From the NCBI GenBank assembly GCA_964385045.1, contig CAYLNM010000080.1:1-19531 (forward strand): 19,531 nt of DNA, given 5' to 3'. How positions within the stretch are numbered: position 1 is the stretch's first letter; each line of letters begins with the position of its first letter. This document shows, in pieces, positions 1 to 6,310 of this stretch. The notes under the pieces are model-generated. The model saw only the letters and a list, made by a program, of their open reading frames with translations. It did not search any database and was not told where the DNA came from. Source of the stretch: CAYLNM01 sp964385045. GTDB taxonomy: Bacteria; Planctomycetota; Phycisphaerae; Phycisphaerales; SM1A02. A program made the translations under genes and the position numbers.

Positions 1-759
1 GACGCCGGCCGTCGACGCCGCCGTCGGCGGGGTGGTCGGGGCCCGGCGGCCCGCGACGCGGAGGACGAGGCTCGCACCGGCGGTGAGGATCGGCACGAGG
101 ACCGCGGCGACGACGATCGGCAGGAGGACGGCCCCGGGCCAGGAGTCGAAGATCCACGTGATCCGCTCCACGAAGGCGGGCAGGTCCGGCGGCAGCGGGC
201 CGTCGCCCACCCGGGCGAACCGAGCGGCCACTGCGCCGCCCCCCGCGTAGCAGCCGACCGCGACCGAGCCCTTGGCGACGTAGCCGGCGGCGACGCCGCC
301 CACCGCGAGCGCGCCGATCGGGGCGAGCCCGCCCGAGACGAGCCCGAGCGCGAGGCCGCCGAAGGCGAGCACGCCGCGGGCGACGGCACCGATCGCCAGC
401 GGCCCGGTCGCCACCGTCCCGATCGCGACGATGCCCCGGGCCCGGTCTCCGAAGGCGAGCACGCCTTCGGCCCGGCCCCACCGTTCGTCGCCGCGGGCGC
501 CCCAGGCGACGGAGACGACGGGGCGTCCGGCGATCGAGCCGCGGGTCCGCCATCGGATCCCCTCGCCGGGGCGACGCCGCGGGACCGCGGCGCGTCGGCC
601 GCACTCGGGACAGACCACGTCGCCGGGCAGGGGATAGCCGCAGGCGGCGCAGGCCCACGGGGCCGGCGATCGGATGAACGCGGGCGGCGTGGGGGCAGGC
701 GGGCCGCCGTGATCGTCGGCCCGTACCGGCCGCGTCCGCCCGGGCGCGTCGCCGCTCAC
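1..759 (-). CDS. Zinc-ribbon membrane protein with 16 glycine pentad repeats (C-terminus cut by window edge)
   Basis: An open frame of 253 codons runs from a GTG start at 759 to the left edge with no stop, so the C-terminus is missing. Residues 37-53 form a zinc ribbon (C37, C40, C50, C53). Residues 99-178 are 16 uninterrupted five-residue units of the form G-x-hydrophobic-A-x, for example GIVAI, GPLAI, GALAV and GSVAV. A hydrophobic segment at about 209-233 looks like one membrane span, and a Pro/Thr/Ala-rich tail follows. I do not recognise a named family. The strict period of five suggests a solenoid or beta-helix, but that is inference. The start is the first GTG before the conserved part; its Shine-Dalgarno is weak. 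The gene is divergent from the metallopeptidase gene. Codon use is typical of the window. Confidence 0.75.
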   Translation of the reverse strand, partial: MSGDAPGRTRPVRADDHGGPPAPTPPAFIRSPAPWACAACGYPLPGDVVCPECGRRAAVPRRRPGEGIRWRTRGSIAGRPVVSVAWGARGDERWGRAEGVLAFGDRARGIVAIGTVATGPLAIGAVARGVLAFGGLALGLVSGGLAPIGALAVGGVAAGYVAKGSVAVGCYAGGGAVAARFARVGDGPLPPDLPAFVERITWIFDSWPGAVLLPIVVAAVLVPILTAGASLVLRVAGRRAPTTPPTAASTAGV

Positions 760-1026
760 CGCCCGGTCTCGGGACGTTGATCGCGAGCGATCCGGCGTCG
801 GGCGGGTGCGATGCGTGACATGCGGCGTGACTCCGCGCACGGACTGCGCTCCGGTTCGATCGCCGGCGTGCGGGCGCACGTCGCGGTCGGTCGTGACGAG
901 GCTCGATCCTGCGCGGCGGCGACCGGCGTGGCGCCTCGGACATGCTACGGGTGACGCGGTCGGGGTTCACCCCGGCGACCTCGGGGAGATCGACGGCTCT
1001 TTGGACGCACTTCTCGGTGACGGTCG

Positions 1027-2343
1027 ATGCACGGGGTAGCATCGACGCCGGGCGGGCGAGCGAGTCGTACCGCCCGGGGGGATGAGGACGTGCGAAGTCG
1101 AGAGCATCAACAGGATCACCGGTCGCCGGAGTGCGGTCCGGTTCGTTCGGTGGACGCGGCCGCGGCCGAGCGCAGCGCTCCCGCGGCGCCGCGCTCGGGA
1201 CGCCCGGCGGAGCGCGATCGCTCGGGGGGTGGACCGTCCGACGGGGCCGCGGGCGGTCCCGTGCGCATTCGCGGCCTGCGACGGACGGTCGACCTGATCG
1301 TCCGTCGCGTCGGCATGGAGGTGCGCGGAGAAGGCCCGGGAGCGGAGGCCCTGCACCGATCGATCGCGACCGAGCGCCGGGCGCTGGAGAGCGAGCTGCG
1401 GCAGCGCGGCGTGCACGCGGCGCAGCTCACGGACGAGGCCAGGGGCGTGCGCGGCTGGCTCGGCTGGCTCGCCGGCGCGACGCCGCCGATCGAGGGCGGC
1501 GCGGCGGGGGAAGACGAGTCGCCGGATCCCGCGGCGACCGTCGTCGCGCCCGGGTCGCGATCGCTCGACGAGGTGATCGACGGCCCGGCCGCCGGCGTCC
1601 ACCCGCTTCCGGCCACGGTCGCCGCCACTCGCCGCATGGCCGAGGACGTGAATCGCCGGCTCGACGAGTCGGACGCGATGCTGCAGCACCTGACGGGGCG
1701 ACGCCGCATCGACCGGCGGCTGCTCGTGCGCGACCGTGCCGCGCGGGTGTCGATCTCATTCCGGCCGATGCGGGCCGTGACCCGGGCCGAGGTCCGCGAC
1801 GGCGCGGTGCGGGTGTGGGTCCAGGCGCCGCTCGCGGTCGTCGGCCCGGACGGGCTCGAGGCCCTCACGGCGATGGTGGGCGGCGACGCCGGGGCCCGGC
1901 AGGCCGTGCACGAGGCGATGCTGTCGACACCGTTCCAGACCGCGCTGGCCGCGATCGAGACGCTGGGGGGAACGGTCGCGCGGACCCGCGGCCGGGTGCA
2001 CGACCTCGGCGCGTCCTTCGACCGGGTCAACCGCGCGTTCTTCGCCGGGCGCATGGAGCGGCCGACCATCTCCTGGAGCCGGTCCGACACGCGCCGGATG
2101 TTCGGCCACTACGAGTTCGTCTCCGACGCACTGGTCGTGAGCTCGAGCCTCGACCGGGCCGAGGTGCCGGCGTTCGTGGTCGACTTCATCGTGTTCCACG
2201 AGCTGCTGCACAAGAAGCACGGACTCCGCTGGACCGGAGCCCGCGCCCACGCCCACACCGCCGCCTTCCGCCGGGACGAGCGACGCTTCCCGCGGATGGC
2301 GGAGGCGGAGGCGGTGCTGCGCCGGATCGCGGCCGAGGCCTGA
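1027..2343 (+). CDS. SprT/YgjP-like zinc metallopeptidase-fold protein
   Basis: This 438-residue protein carries a HELLH zinc-peptidase motif at residues 391-395, with likely further ligands at H408 or H410 in a short C-terminal block ending in Arg/Glu-rich helix. The HExxH motif followed about 15 residues later by His, after a preceding IxWSR-type strand, resembles SprT-like or YgjP/DUF45 minigluzincins. Residues about 95-140 look helical and charged, possibly a coiled coil. There is no signal peptide, so it is probably cytoplasmic. The start is uncertain. ATG 1027 gives the longest frame, but residues 1-78 are low-complexity Arg/Gly/Ser/Pro, and a -10-like TAGCAT lies downstream of that ATG at 1037-1042. 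GTG 1090 (GGGGGA seven bases upstream) or GTG 1261 may be the true start. The substrate is unknown. Confidence 0.8.
   Translation: MHGVASTPGGRASRTARGDEDVRSREHQQDHRSPECGPVRSVDAAAAERSAPAAPRSGRPAERDRSGGGPSDGAAGGPVRIRGLRRTVDLIVRRVGMEVRGEGPGAEALHRSIATERRALESELRQRGVHAAQLTDEARGVRGWLGWLAGATPPIEGGAAGEDESPDPAATVVAPGSRSLDEVIDGPAAGVHPLPATVAATRRMAEDVNRRLDESDAMLQHLTGRRRIDRRLLVRDRAARVSISFRPMRAVTRAEVRDGAVRVWVQAPLAVVGPDGLEALTAMVGGDAGARQAVHEAMLSTPFQTALAAIETLGGTVARTRGRVHDLGASFDRVNRAFFAGRMERPTISWSRSDTRRMFGHYEFVSDALVVSSSLDRAEVPAFVVDFIVFHELLHKKHGLRWTGARAHAHTAAFRRDERRFPRMAEAEAVLRRIAAEA
1037..1042 (+). promoter_or_regulatory. Candidate -10 hexamer TAGCAT for the metallopeptidase gene
   Basis: TAGCAT fits TAnnnT and lies 48 bp before GTG 1090. 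No convincing -35 is visible. If it is used, translation cannot begin at ATG 1027. The rest of the 760-1026 divergent gap shows no other clear site. Confidence 0.25.
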
Positions 2344-4261
2344 GGCCGGGGCGCGGGCGGGCGATCGGGGCGAGCCGGCGGGGCGTCAGCCGTGCGCGGA
2401 GGCTCGAGCGGCGACGCCGTGATCGTCCGTGCCGCGCGGCGACCACGTCTCGTCGACGAGGTGCACCTCGCGCGTCTCGGTCACCGTCGGCTCGTCGGGC
2501 GTCCCGGGCCGCTCGTGGGTGATGCGCCACGTGGCGAGGATCGGGCGGAAGGCCTGGGCGAGTCGCCGCGATCGCTCGGCCCGGGCCTCGGGGGAGGCAG
2601 GGTGGTGGCGCGGGCCGGGCTCGACGTCCCGCCCCTCGAACAGCACGTGCACGGGACGGCGGCCGCGCCGGCCCGCGATCCGCATCAGGGCGACGTCGCC
2701 CGAGCCGTCGCCGGGCTCGTAGCCGCCGCCGCGGAGCCTCGTCTCGAGCGCGTCGCGGTTCGCCGGCGTCACCGCGACGTCCACGCGGAGGACGGCCCGC
2801 ACGAGCTGCTCGTCGGTGAAGCGGACCTGGGCCGCGACCGCGCTGCCCTCGACGACGCGATGGGGCACGCCGCTGCCGAGCCGGTCGAGGTCGGCGAGGA
2901 AGTGGGCGACGGCCTCGGCCGCGGCCCGGCGACGCAGCGACGAGAGGTCCCGGACGGCCCCGCGGGGCTCGCCGACCGCGTCGGATCCCGGTGTCGGCGC
3001 GGGGCCGCCGGCACCGGCGGGGAGACGGCCGTCGGGACGGAGGACGGGCCCCTCGTCGGGCGGGTCGCCGGCTCGGCGGTCGGGGGGGCCGGGGGAGCGG
3101 CCGTCGTCGTGGGGGGCGGGCGGCGTCATGGCGGCTCGGCACCTTGGGCGGGGAGGCGGCCGCGGGGGCCACGGGATGGTAGTGGCCTGAACCAGAAATT
3201 CGTGTACAAAGCCGCTTGAGCGAGAGAAGGATCTCGTCGGCGGTCTTCGTCCAGACGAACGGCCGGGGATTTTCGTTCGTCGCACCGAGGAAGTCGCGGA
3301 TGGCTTTCTCCAGCGCCTGGGTGGAACGGTGCGATCCCCGCTGCAGCTGCTTCCGCGTCAGCACCGAGAACCAGGACTCGACGAGATTGATCCACGAGGA
3401 GTAGGTCGGCGTGAAGTGCACGTGGAAGCGAGGATGCCGGGCGAACCACCGCCGCGCTTCGGCAGTCTTGTGCGTCGTGTAGTTGTCCAGAATGATGTGG
3501 ACGTCGAGGTCGGCGGGCACCGATTCGTCGATGACCCTCAGGAACTTGACGAACTCCTTCGAGCGGTGCCGTCGGAAGCACTTGCCGATGACCCGCCCAG
3601 TTGCGACATCCAAGGCAGCGAACAGCGTCGTCGTCCCGTGGCGGACGTAGTCGTGCGACCGCTTCTCGACGGAGCCGGGAGCCAGCGGGAGCATCGGCTG
3701 CGTCCGTTCGAGGGCCTGGATCTGGGACTTCTCGTCGACACAGAGCACGAGGGCCTTGTCCGGAGGATCCATGTACAGGCCGACGATGTCCCGGACCTTG
3801 TCGACGAAGAGCGGGTCGTTGGAGAGCTTGAACGTCTCACTCCGATGCGGCTGCAGCGAGAACGCTCGCCACATGCGGGAGATCGAGCTCTGGCTCAGAC
3901 CGGTCGCGTCGGCCATCGATCGGGACGTCCAGTGCGTGGCGTTCTTCGGCTTCTCCTCAAGCGTCTTGGCGATCACGCGTTCGACATCCTTGTCGGAGAT
4001 CTTGCGAGGCGCTCCGGACCGCGGCGCGTCGGCGAGGCCATCGAGTCCCTGCGCGGCAAATCGACTGCGCCACTTGGACACGGTCGCACGAGAGACCCCG
4101 ATGACTTCGGCGATCTCCTCGCTTGAGCGTCCGTCGGCGGCGGCAAGGACGATGCGGGCGCGACACGCGATCGCCTGAGCGGTCTTCGGGCGTCGACTCC
4201 AGGCAAGCAAGGTCTCTCGCTCCGACTCGGACAGCGTGATGGCGACGGGTCTTCTGGGCAT
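2186..4261 (-). CDS. IS630-family transposase with in-frame read-through into flanking DNA
   Basis: The start is ATG 4261, with a strong AGGAGG at 4269-4274 seven bases upstream. Residues 1-360 are a full-length IS630 transposase: an N-terminal helix-turn-helix (about 46-67), a second winged-helix-like part (about 85-140), and a DDE domain with D176 (LCVDEKS), D259 (ILDNYTTH) and E295 (NLVESWF). All catalytic residues are present, so the enzyme could be active. The last element-encoded codon begins with the terminal TA. In this insertion the next base is C, giving Tyr361 instead of a stop. The frame therefore continues about 330 codons of Pro/Arg/Ala-rich nonsense to TGA at 2186-2188. That tail crosses the hypothetical gene in another frame and runs antisense to the metallopeptidase 3' end. 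The functional part is 3179-4261. Base composition is less GC-rich than the neighbours, which fits recent arrival. Confidence 0.85.
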   Translation of the reverse strand: MPRRPVAITLSESERETLLAWSRRPKTAQAIACRARIVLAAADGRSSEEIAEVIGVSRATVSKWRSRFAAQGLDGLADAPRSGAPRKISDKDVERVIAKTLEEKPKNATHWTSRSMADATGLSQSSISRMWRAFSLQPHRSETFKLSNDPLFVDKVRDIVGLYMDPPDKALVLCVDEKSQIQALERTQPMLPLAPGSVEKRSHDYVRHGTTTLFAALDVATGRVIGKCFRRHRSKEFVKFLRVIDESVPADLDVHIILDNYTTHKTAEARRWFARHPRFHVHFTPTYSSWINLVESWFSVLTRKQLQRGSHRSTQALEKAIRDFLGATNENPRPFVWTKTADEILLSLKRLCTRISGSGHYHPVAPAAASPPKVPSRHDAARPPRRRPLPRPPRPPSRRPARRGARPPSRRPSPRRCRRPRADTGIRRGRRAPRGRPGPLVAASPGRGRGRRPLPRRPRPARQRRAPSRRRGQRGRGPGPLHRRAARAGRPPRGRRGDAGEPRRARDEAPRRRLRARRRLGRRRPDADRGPARPPSRARAVRGAGRRARPAPPPCLPRGPGRAIAATRPGLPPDPRHVAHHPRAARDARRADGDRDARGAPRRRDVVAARHGRSRRRRSSLRARLTPRRLAPIARPRPGLRPRPRSGAAPPPPPPSAGSVARPGGRRRCGRGRGLRSSGVRASCAAARGTR
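2386..3129 (-). CDS. Hypothetical protein, possibly nucleotidyltransferase-like, downstream of the IS630 insertion
   Basis: A 247-residue frame starts at ATG 3129. Its third codon positions are almost all G or C, as in the neighbouring genes, which supports it as real. Residues 1-60 are Pro/Gly/Asp-rich and probably disordered. The core (about 75-190) contains VEGSAVAAQVRF, LRVDVAVT, an alternating helix ending GGGYEPG, and VHVLFEGRDVEP. This faintly resembles the GG/S...hDhDh...hDLL layout of minimal nucleotidyltransferase folds, but the active-site pattern is incomplete, so this is only a suggestion. An IS630 element ends 51 bp upstream of the start and has separated the gene from its original promoter region. 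The transposase reading frame runs through this gene in another frame. The gene converges on the metallopeptidase gene, leaving 42 bp between stops. Confidence 0.55.
   Translation of the reverse strand: MTPPAPHDDGRSPGPPDRRAGDPPDEGPVLRPDGRLPAGAGGPAPTPGSDAVGEPRGAVRDLSSLRRRAAAEAVAHFLADLDRLGSGVPHRVVEGSAVAAQVRFTDEQLVRAVLRVDVAVTPANRDALETRLRGGGYEPGDGSGDVALMRIAGRRGRRPVHVLFEGRDVEPGPRHHPASPEARAERSRRLAQAFRPILATWRITHERPGTPDEPTVTETREVHLVDETWSPRGTDDHGVAARASAHG
3182..3198 (+). repeat. Left terminal inverted repeat of the IS630 element
   Basis: The 17-bp end lies immediately inside the left TA and matches the inverted right end (4328-4344) at 12 of 17 positions. It also encodes the last codons of the transposase on the minus strand. 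Confidence 0.75.
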
Positions 4262-4327
4262 GGCGGCACCTCCTGATACTGGAGATCCGCATGAGGGTGC
4301 AAAACGGTTGCGCTTTTTGTCTAGCTT

Positions 4328-4344
4328 TTTCTGACTCGGACCAG
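4328..4344 (-). repeat. Right terminal inverted repeat of the IS630 element
   Basis: The 17-bp end lies immediately inside the right TA and is inverted relative to 3182-3198. An A/T-rich stretch between it and the transposase start (about 4300-4330) is a likely place for the transposase promoter, although no clear hexamer pair was resolved. Confidence 0.75.
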
Positions 4345-4378
4345 TAGGTGGATGGCGTCCCGCCCCCGCTCCCCGCGG

Positions 4379-4480
4379 CGTCCGGGCACGGCACGGGGCC
4401 TCCGAGACGAGCCGATCTCCGACGCCGCGCCGGCGATCTCGCCCGCGCGACGTCCGGGCACCGGAAGGGGCCTCCGAGAC
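4379..4480. repeat. Two 30-bp direct repeats (4379-4408 and 4451-4480)
   Basis: Both copies begin CGTCCGGGCAC and end GGGGCCTCCGAGAC, matching at 27 of 30 positions, with starts 72 bp apart. They lie in the 279-bp non-coding gap between the IS630 right end and the first thioredoxin-like gene. No gene is apparent in this gap (4347-4625). Confidence 0.7.
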
Positions 4481-4625
4481 CGCCCGCCGTCGGGCCGGCC
4501 GCCCGAATCGCCGTGGCCACGGGGCCCCGGCGCCGTCACAATGCGGGGGCCCGGCCGTCCGGTCCGCGGCGCGGCTCGCCGCGGCCCGCTCCGGAACGAC
4601 GCGCCCGGCCACCCGGAGCTCCCCG

Positions 4626-5879
4626 ATGATCTGGTCCCCCGCGTCCCCCGCGTCCCCGGCGTCCCCGGCGTCCTCCGCGTCCCCGGCGTCCTCCGCGTCC
4701 GCCCCCGTCCTCGACCGCACCGCCGTCGCGGCTCGAGAGGGAGCACGGTCTCCGCGTCGGCTCCTGGCGACGCTCGCCGGCCTGCTCGTCCTCGTCCTCG
4801 CGGCGAGCCCCGCGCGGCCCGCGCCGGCGTCGGATGCGATCGAGTCCGCCGCCCCGGGCTGGATCCTCGACGACATGGACCGGGCCGTGTCGGCGGCGCG
4901 GTCGAGCGATCGCTACCTGCTCATCAACTTCACCGGCAGCAACTGGTGCGGCTGGTGCATCCGCCTCGACCGCGAGGTGTTCGCGCATCCGCACTTCCGG
5001 CAGGAGGCCGGCCGCGACCTGGTGCTCGTGGCGCTCGACTTCCCGCGGCCGAGCAGTCAGTCCGAGGAGGTCCAGCGGCGGAACGCCGAGTGGCGGGACC
5101 GGCTCGGCGTCCGCGGCTTCCCGACCGTCTACCTCGCCGACGCCGAGGGCCGTCCGTTCGCCCGCACCGGCTACCGCCCGGGCGGCGTGGTGCGGTACCT
5201 CGAGCACCTGCGGGAGCTCATCGGCCTGCGGCGTGGCCAGGAGCAGCTGGTGGCTCGGGCGATGCGGACCGAGGGGCTCGACCGGGCCCGCCTGCTGGGC
5301 CAGGCCCTGGCGGTGCCGGGGATCATGACCCCCGAGCAGGACGAGATCCTCGACCTGATCCGCGAGGCCGACCCCGAGGACAGCCTCGGTCTCGTCGCCC
5401 GCTTCGGCGGCGACGAGGGCGAGGACGAGGACGCAGCCGGCGACGACGCGGAGGGCGGGGAGGAGGCCGAGGCCCCGAAGACGCCGCTCCAGCGCGACCT
5501 CGAGGCCGTCCGGGCGATGATCGAGTCGGGCGAGCTCGACGGCGTCGCCCGCGCCCTGCGGGACGTCCAGCGCACCCACCGGCCCGAGGGAGCCGAGCTC
5601 GCGGACTGGGCGCTGGTTCGCATCGACTTCCTCGTGGCCCTCGAGCGGCCGGGCTCGGCGGTCCGTCAGGCCAGCCGAACGATGCGGGTCCGCGGCATGC
5701 CGGCCGAGGCCGCCCAGCGTCTGGGGCACCGCAAGGCGTTGCTCCTGCTCGGGATGGGGCGCGGCGCGGCGGCCCTGAAGGCGTGGGACGAGGCGATCGG
5801 CCTCGCGGAGAGCGAGCTGGGGGCCGAGATGCGCGAGGGGCGGGCCGAATTCGAGGCCCGGTGCCGCGAGGCGTCGTGA
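4626..5879 (+). CDS. Exported thioredoxin-fold protein, WCGWC active site
   Basis: This 417-residue protein has a thioredoxin_7/DsbD-gamma-like domain at about residues 78-195, with the redox pair C108/C111 in WCGWC and a cis-proline at P166 (GFPT). A hydrophobic stretch at about 45-62, after Arg residues, is a signal peptide or anchor, so the enzyme should act outside the cytoplasm. Residues 4-24 are a Ser/Pro/Ala tandem repeat preceding the signal, which is unusual. An acidic Glu/Asp/Gly linker (261-283) leads to an alpha-helical C-terminal half, perhaps TPR-like. Start ATG 4626 has GGAG at 4615-4618, seven bases upstream; no other start codon lies between the repeat and the signal sequence. 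It is a paralogue of the next gene. The redox partner is unknown. Confidence 0.88.
   Translation: MIWSPASPASPASPASSASPASSASAPVLDRTAVAAREGARSPRRLLATLAGLLVLVLAASPARPAPASDAIESAAPGWILDDMDRAVSAARSSDRYLLINFTGSNWCGWCIRLDREVFAHPHFRQEAGRDLVLVALDFPRPSSQSEEVQRRNAEWRDRLGVRGFPTVYLADAEGRPFARTGYRPGGVVRYLEHLRELIGLRRGQEQLVARAMRTEGLDRARLLGQALAVPGIMTPEQDEILDLIREADPEDSLGLVARFGGDEGEDEDAAGDDAEGGEEAEAPKTPLQRDLEAVRAMIESGELDGVARALRDVQRTHRPEGAELADWALVRIDFLVALERPGSAVRQASRTMRVRGMPAEAAQRLGHRKALLLLGMGRGAAALKAWDEAIGLAESELGAEMREGRAEFEARCREAS
4635..4697 (+). repeat. Coding 9-bp tandem repeat, 7 units
   Basis: Seven units of TCC-(CCC/CCG/TCC)-GCG encode Ser-(Pro/Ser)-Ala repeats at residues 4-24 of the thioredoxin-like protein. 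Changes in copy number would stay in frame, altering only the length of the N-terminal extension. Confidence 0.85.
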
Positions 5880-6043
5880 GCCCCGTGCGGACGACGTCGC
5901 CATCACGCCGCGGCGGAGCCGTGGCGCCGCCGCGGGCTGGCGGGGACCGCCGCCGACCCGTCTCACGGGGCCGTCAGCGGGGGTGACGGCGAGTCCACCA
6001 GCGCTGCGAGCCGCGAGGTCGCCCCGACGGCCAGTCGCTCGGG

Positions 6044-6060
6044 GGCCCCGGTTCGGGGCC
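6044..6060 (+). terminator. GC hairpin, possible terminator of the first thioredoxin-like gene
   Basis: GGCCCCG and CGGGGCC form a perfect 7-bp stem around a GTT loop, about 165 bp after the stop at 5879. There is no T-tract, so termination is only possible, not shown. Confidence 0.3.
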
Positions 6061-6099
6061 GGCCGAGACTCGAGGTGCGACCTGGATCCGGCCCGTCGG

Positions 6100-6128
6100 T
6101 TGAATCCGAGGGGTCCCCGCGCGAATAA
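6100..6128 (+). promoter_or_regulatory. Candidate sigma70-type promoter of the second thioredoxin-like gene
   Basis: TTGAAT (6100-6105) and GAATAA (6123-6128) are separated by 17 bp, in one of the few A/T-containing patches of this gap. The implied transcript start near 6135 leaves a leader of about 175 nt containing the 6159-6186 hairpin. Confidence 0.35.
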
Positions 6129-6158
6129 CCGGGGCGCCTGAGCGTTCCATGAACTGAT

Positions 6159-6186
6159 GCGGATGTCGGTACGGGCCGGCATCCGC
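6159..6186 (+). promoter_or_regulatory. Leader hairpin upstream of the second thioredoxin-like gene
   Basis: GCGGATGTCGG and CCGGCATCCGC pair over 11 bp with one G-T wobble around a 6-nt loop. It ends 124 bp before ATG 6311 and has no following T-tract, so it looks more like an RNA leader structure or a protein-binding dyad than a terminator. Confidence 0.4.
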
Positions 6187-6310
6187 CTCCACCCTCGCGG
6201 GCGGACATCGCGGATGCTCGGCCGGTTGCGATCACGGGATCGTCGATCGCTCCTCACCGCCCGCACCCCATGCTCATCGCTTTCGAGACGGATTCCCCAC
6301 GGAGCCCCTT

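Larger units (their letters stand above)
3180..4346 (-). mobile_element. IS630-family insertion sequence, complete, with TA at both ends
   Basis: TA dinucleotides at 3180-3181 and 4345-4346 bracket a 1163-bp element carrying one DDE transposase. The inward ends are imperfect inverted repeats: GTGGCCTGAACCAGAAA from 3182 and, on the other strand, CTGGTCCGAGTCAGAAA from 4344, with 12 of 17 positions matching. TA target duplication and a size near 1.1-1.2 kb are characteristic of IS630/Tc1-type elements. The element interrupts the region upstream of the hypothetical gene at 2386-3129 rather than a recognisable coding sequence. Confidence 0.85.
5880..6310. other. 431-bp gap between the two thioredoxin-like genes
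   Basis: No gene was found here. The gap holds a 7-bp-stem hairpin (6044-6060), a possible promoter (6100-6128) and an 11-bp-stem hairpin (6159-6186), each listed separately. The second thioredoxin-like gene is therefore probably transcribed at least partly on its own. Confidence 0.5.

Noticed and set aside
2392..3219. A 275-codon open frame on the plus strand
   Set aside because: The opposite frame (2386-3129) has the G/C-saturated third positions of real genes here. The plus frame also runs into the IS630 end.
4347..4625. Possible gene fragment interrupted by the IS630 element
   Set aside because: No frame joins convincingly across the element after removing it with one TA, and the frames in this gap are low-complexity.
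4262..4876. Upstream in-frame extension of the transposase to ATG 4876
   Set aside because: It would cross the IS right end and the first thioredoxin-like gene. The ATG at 4261 has a strong Shine-Dalgarno and matches the family N-terminus.
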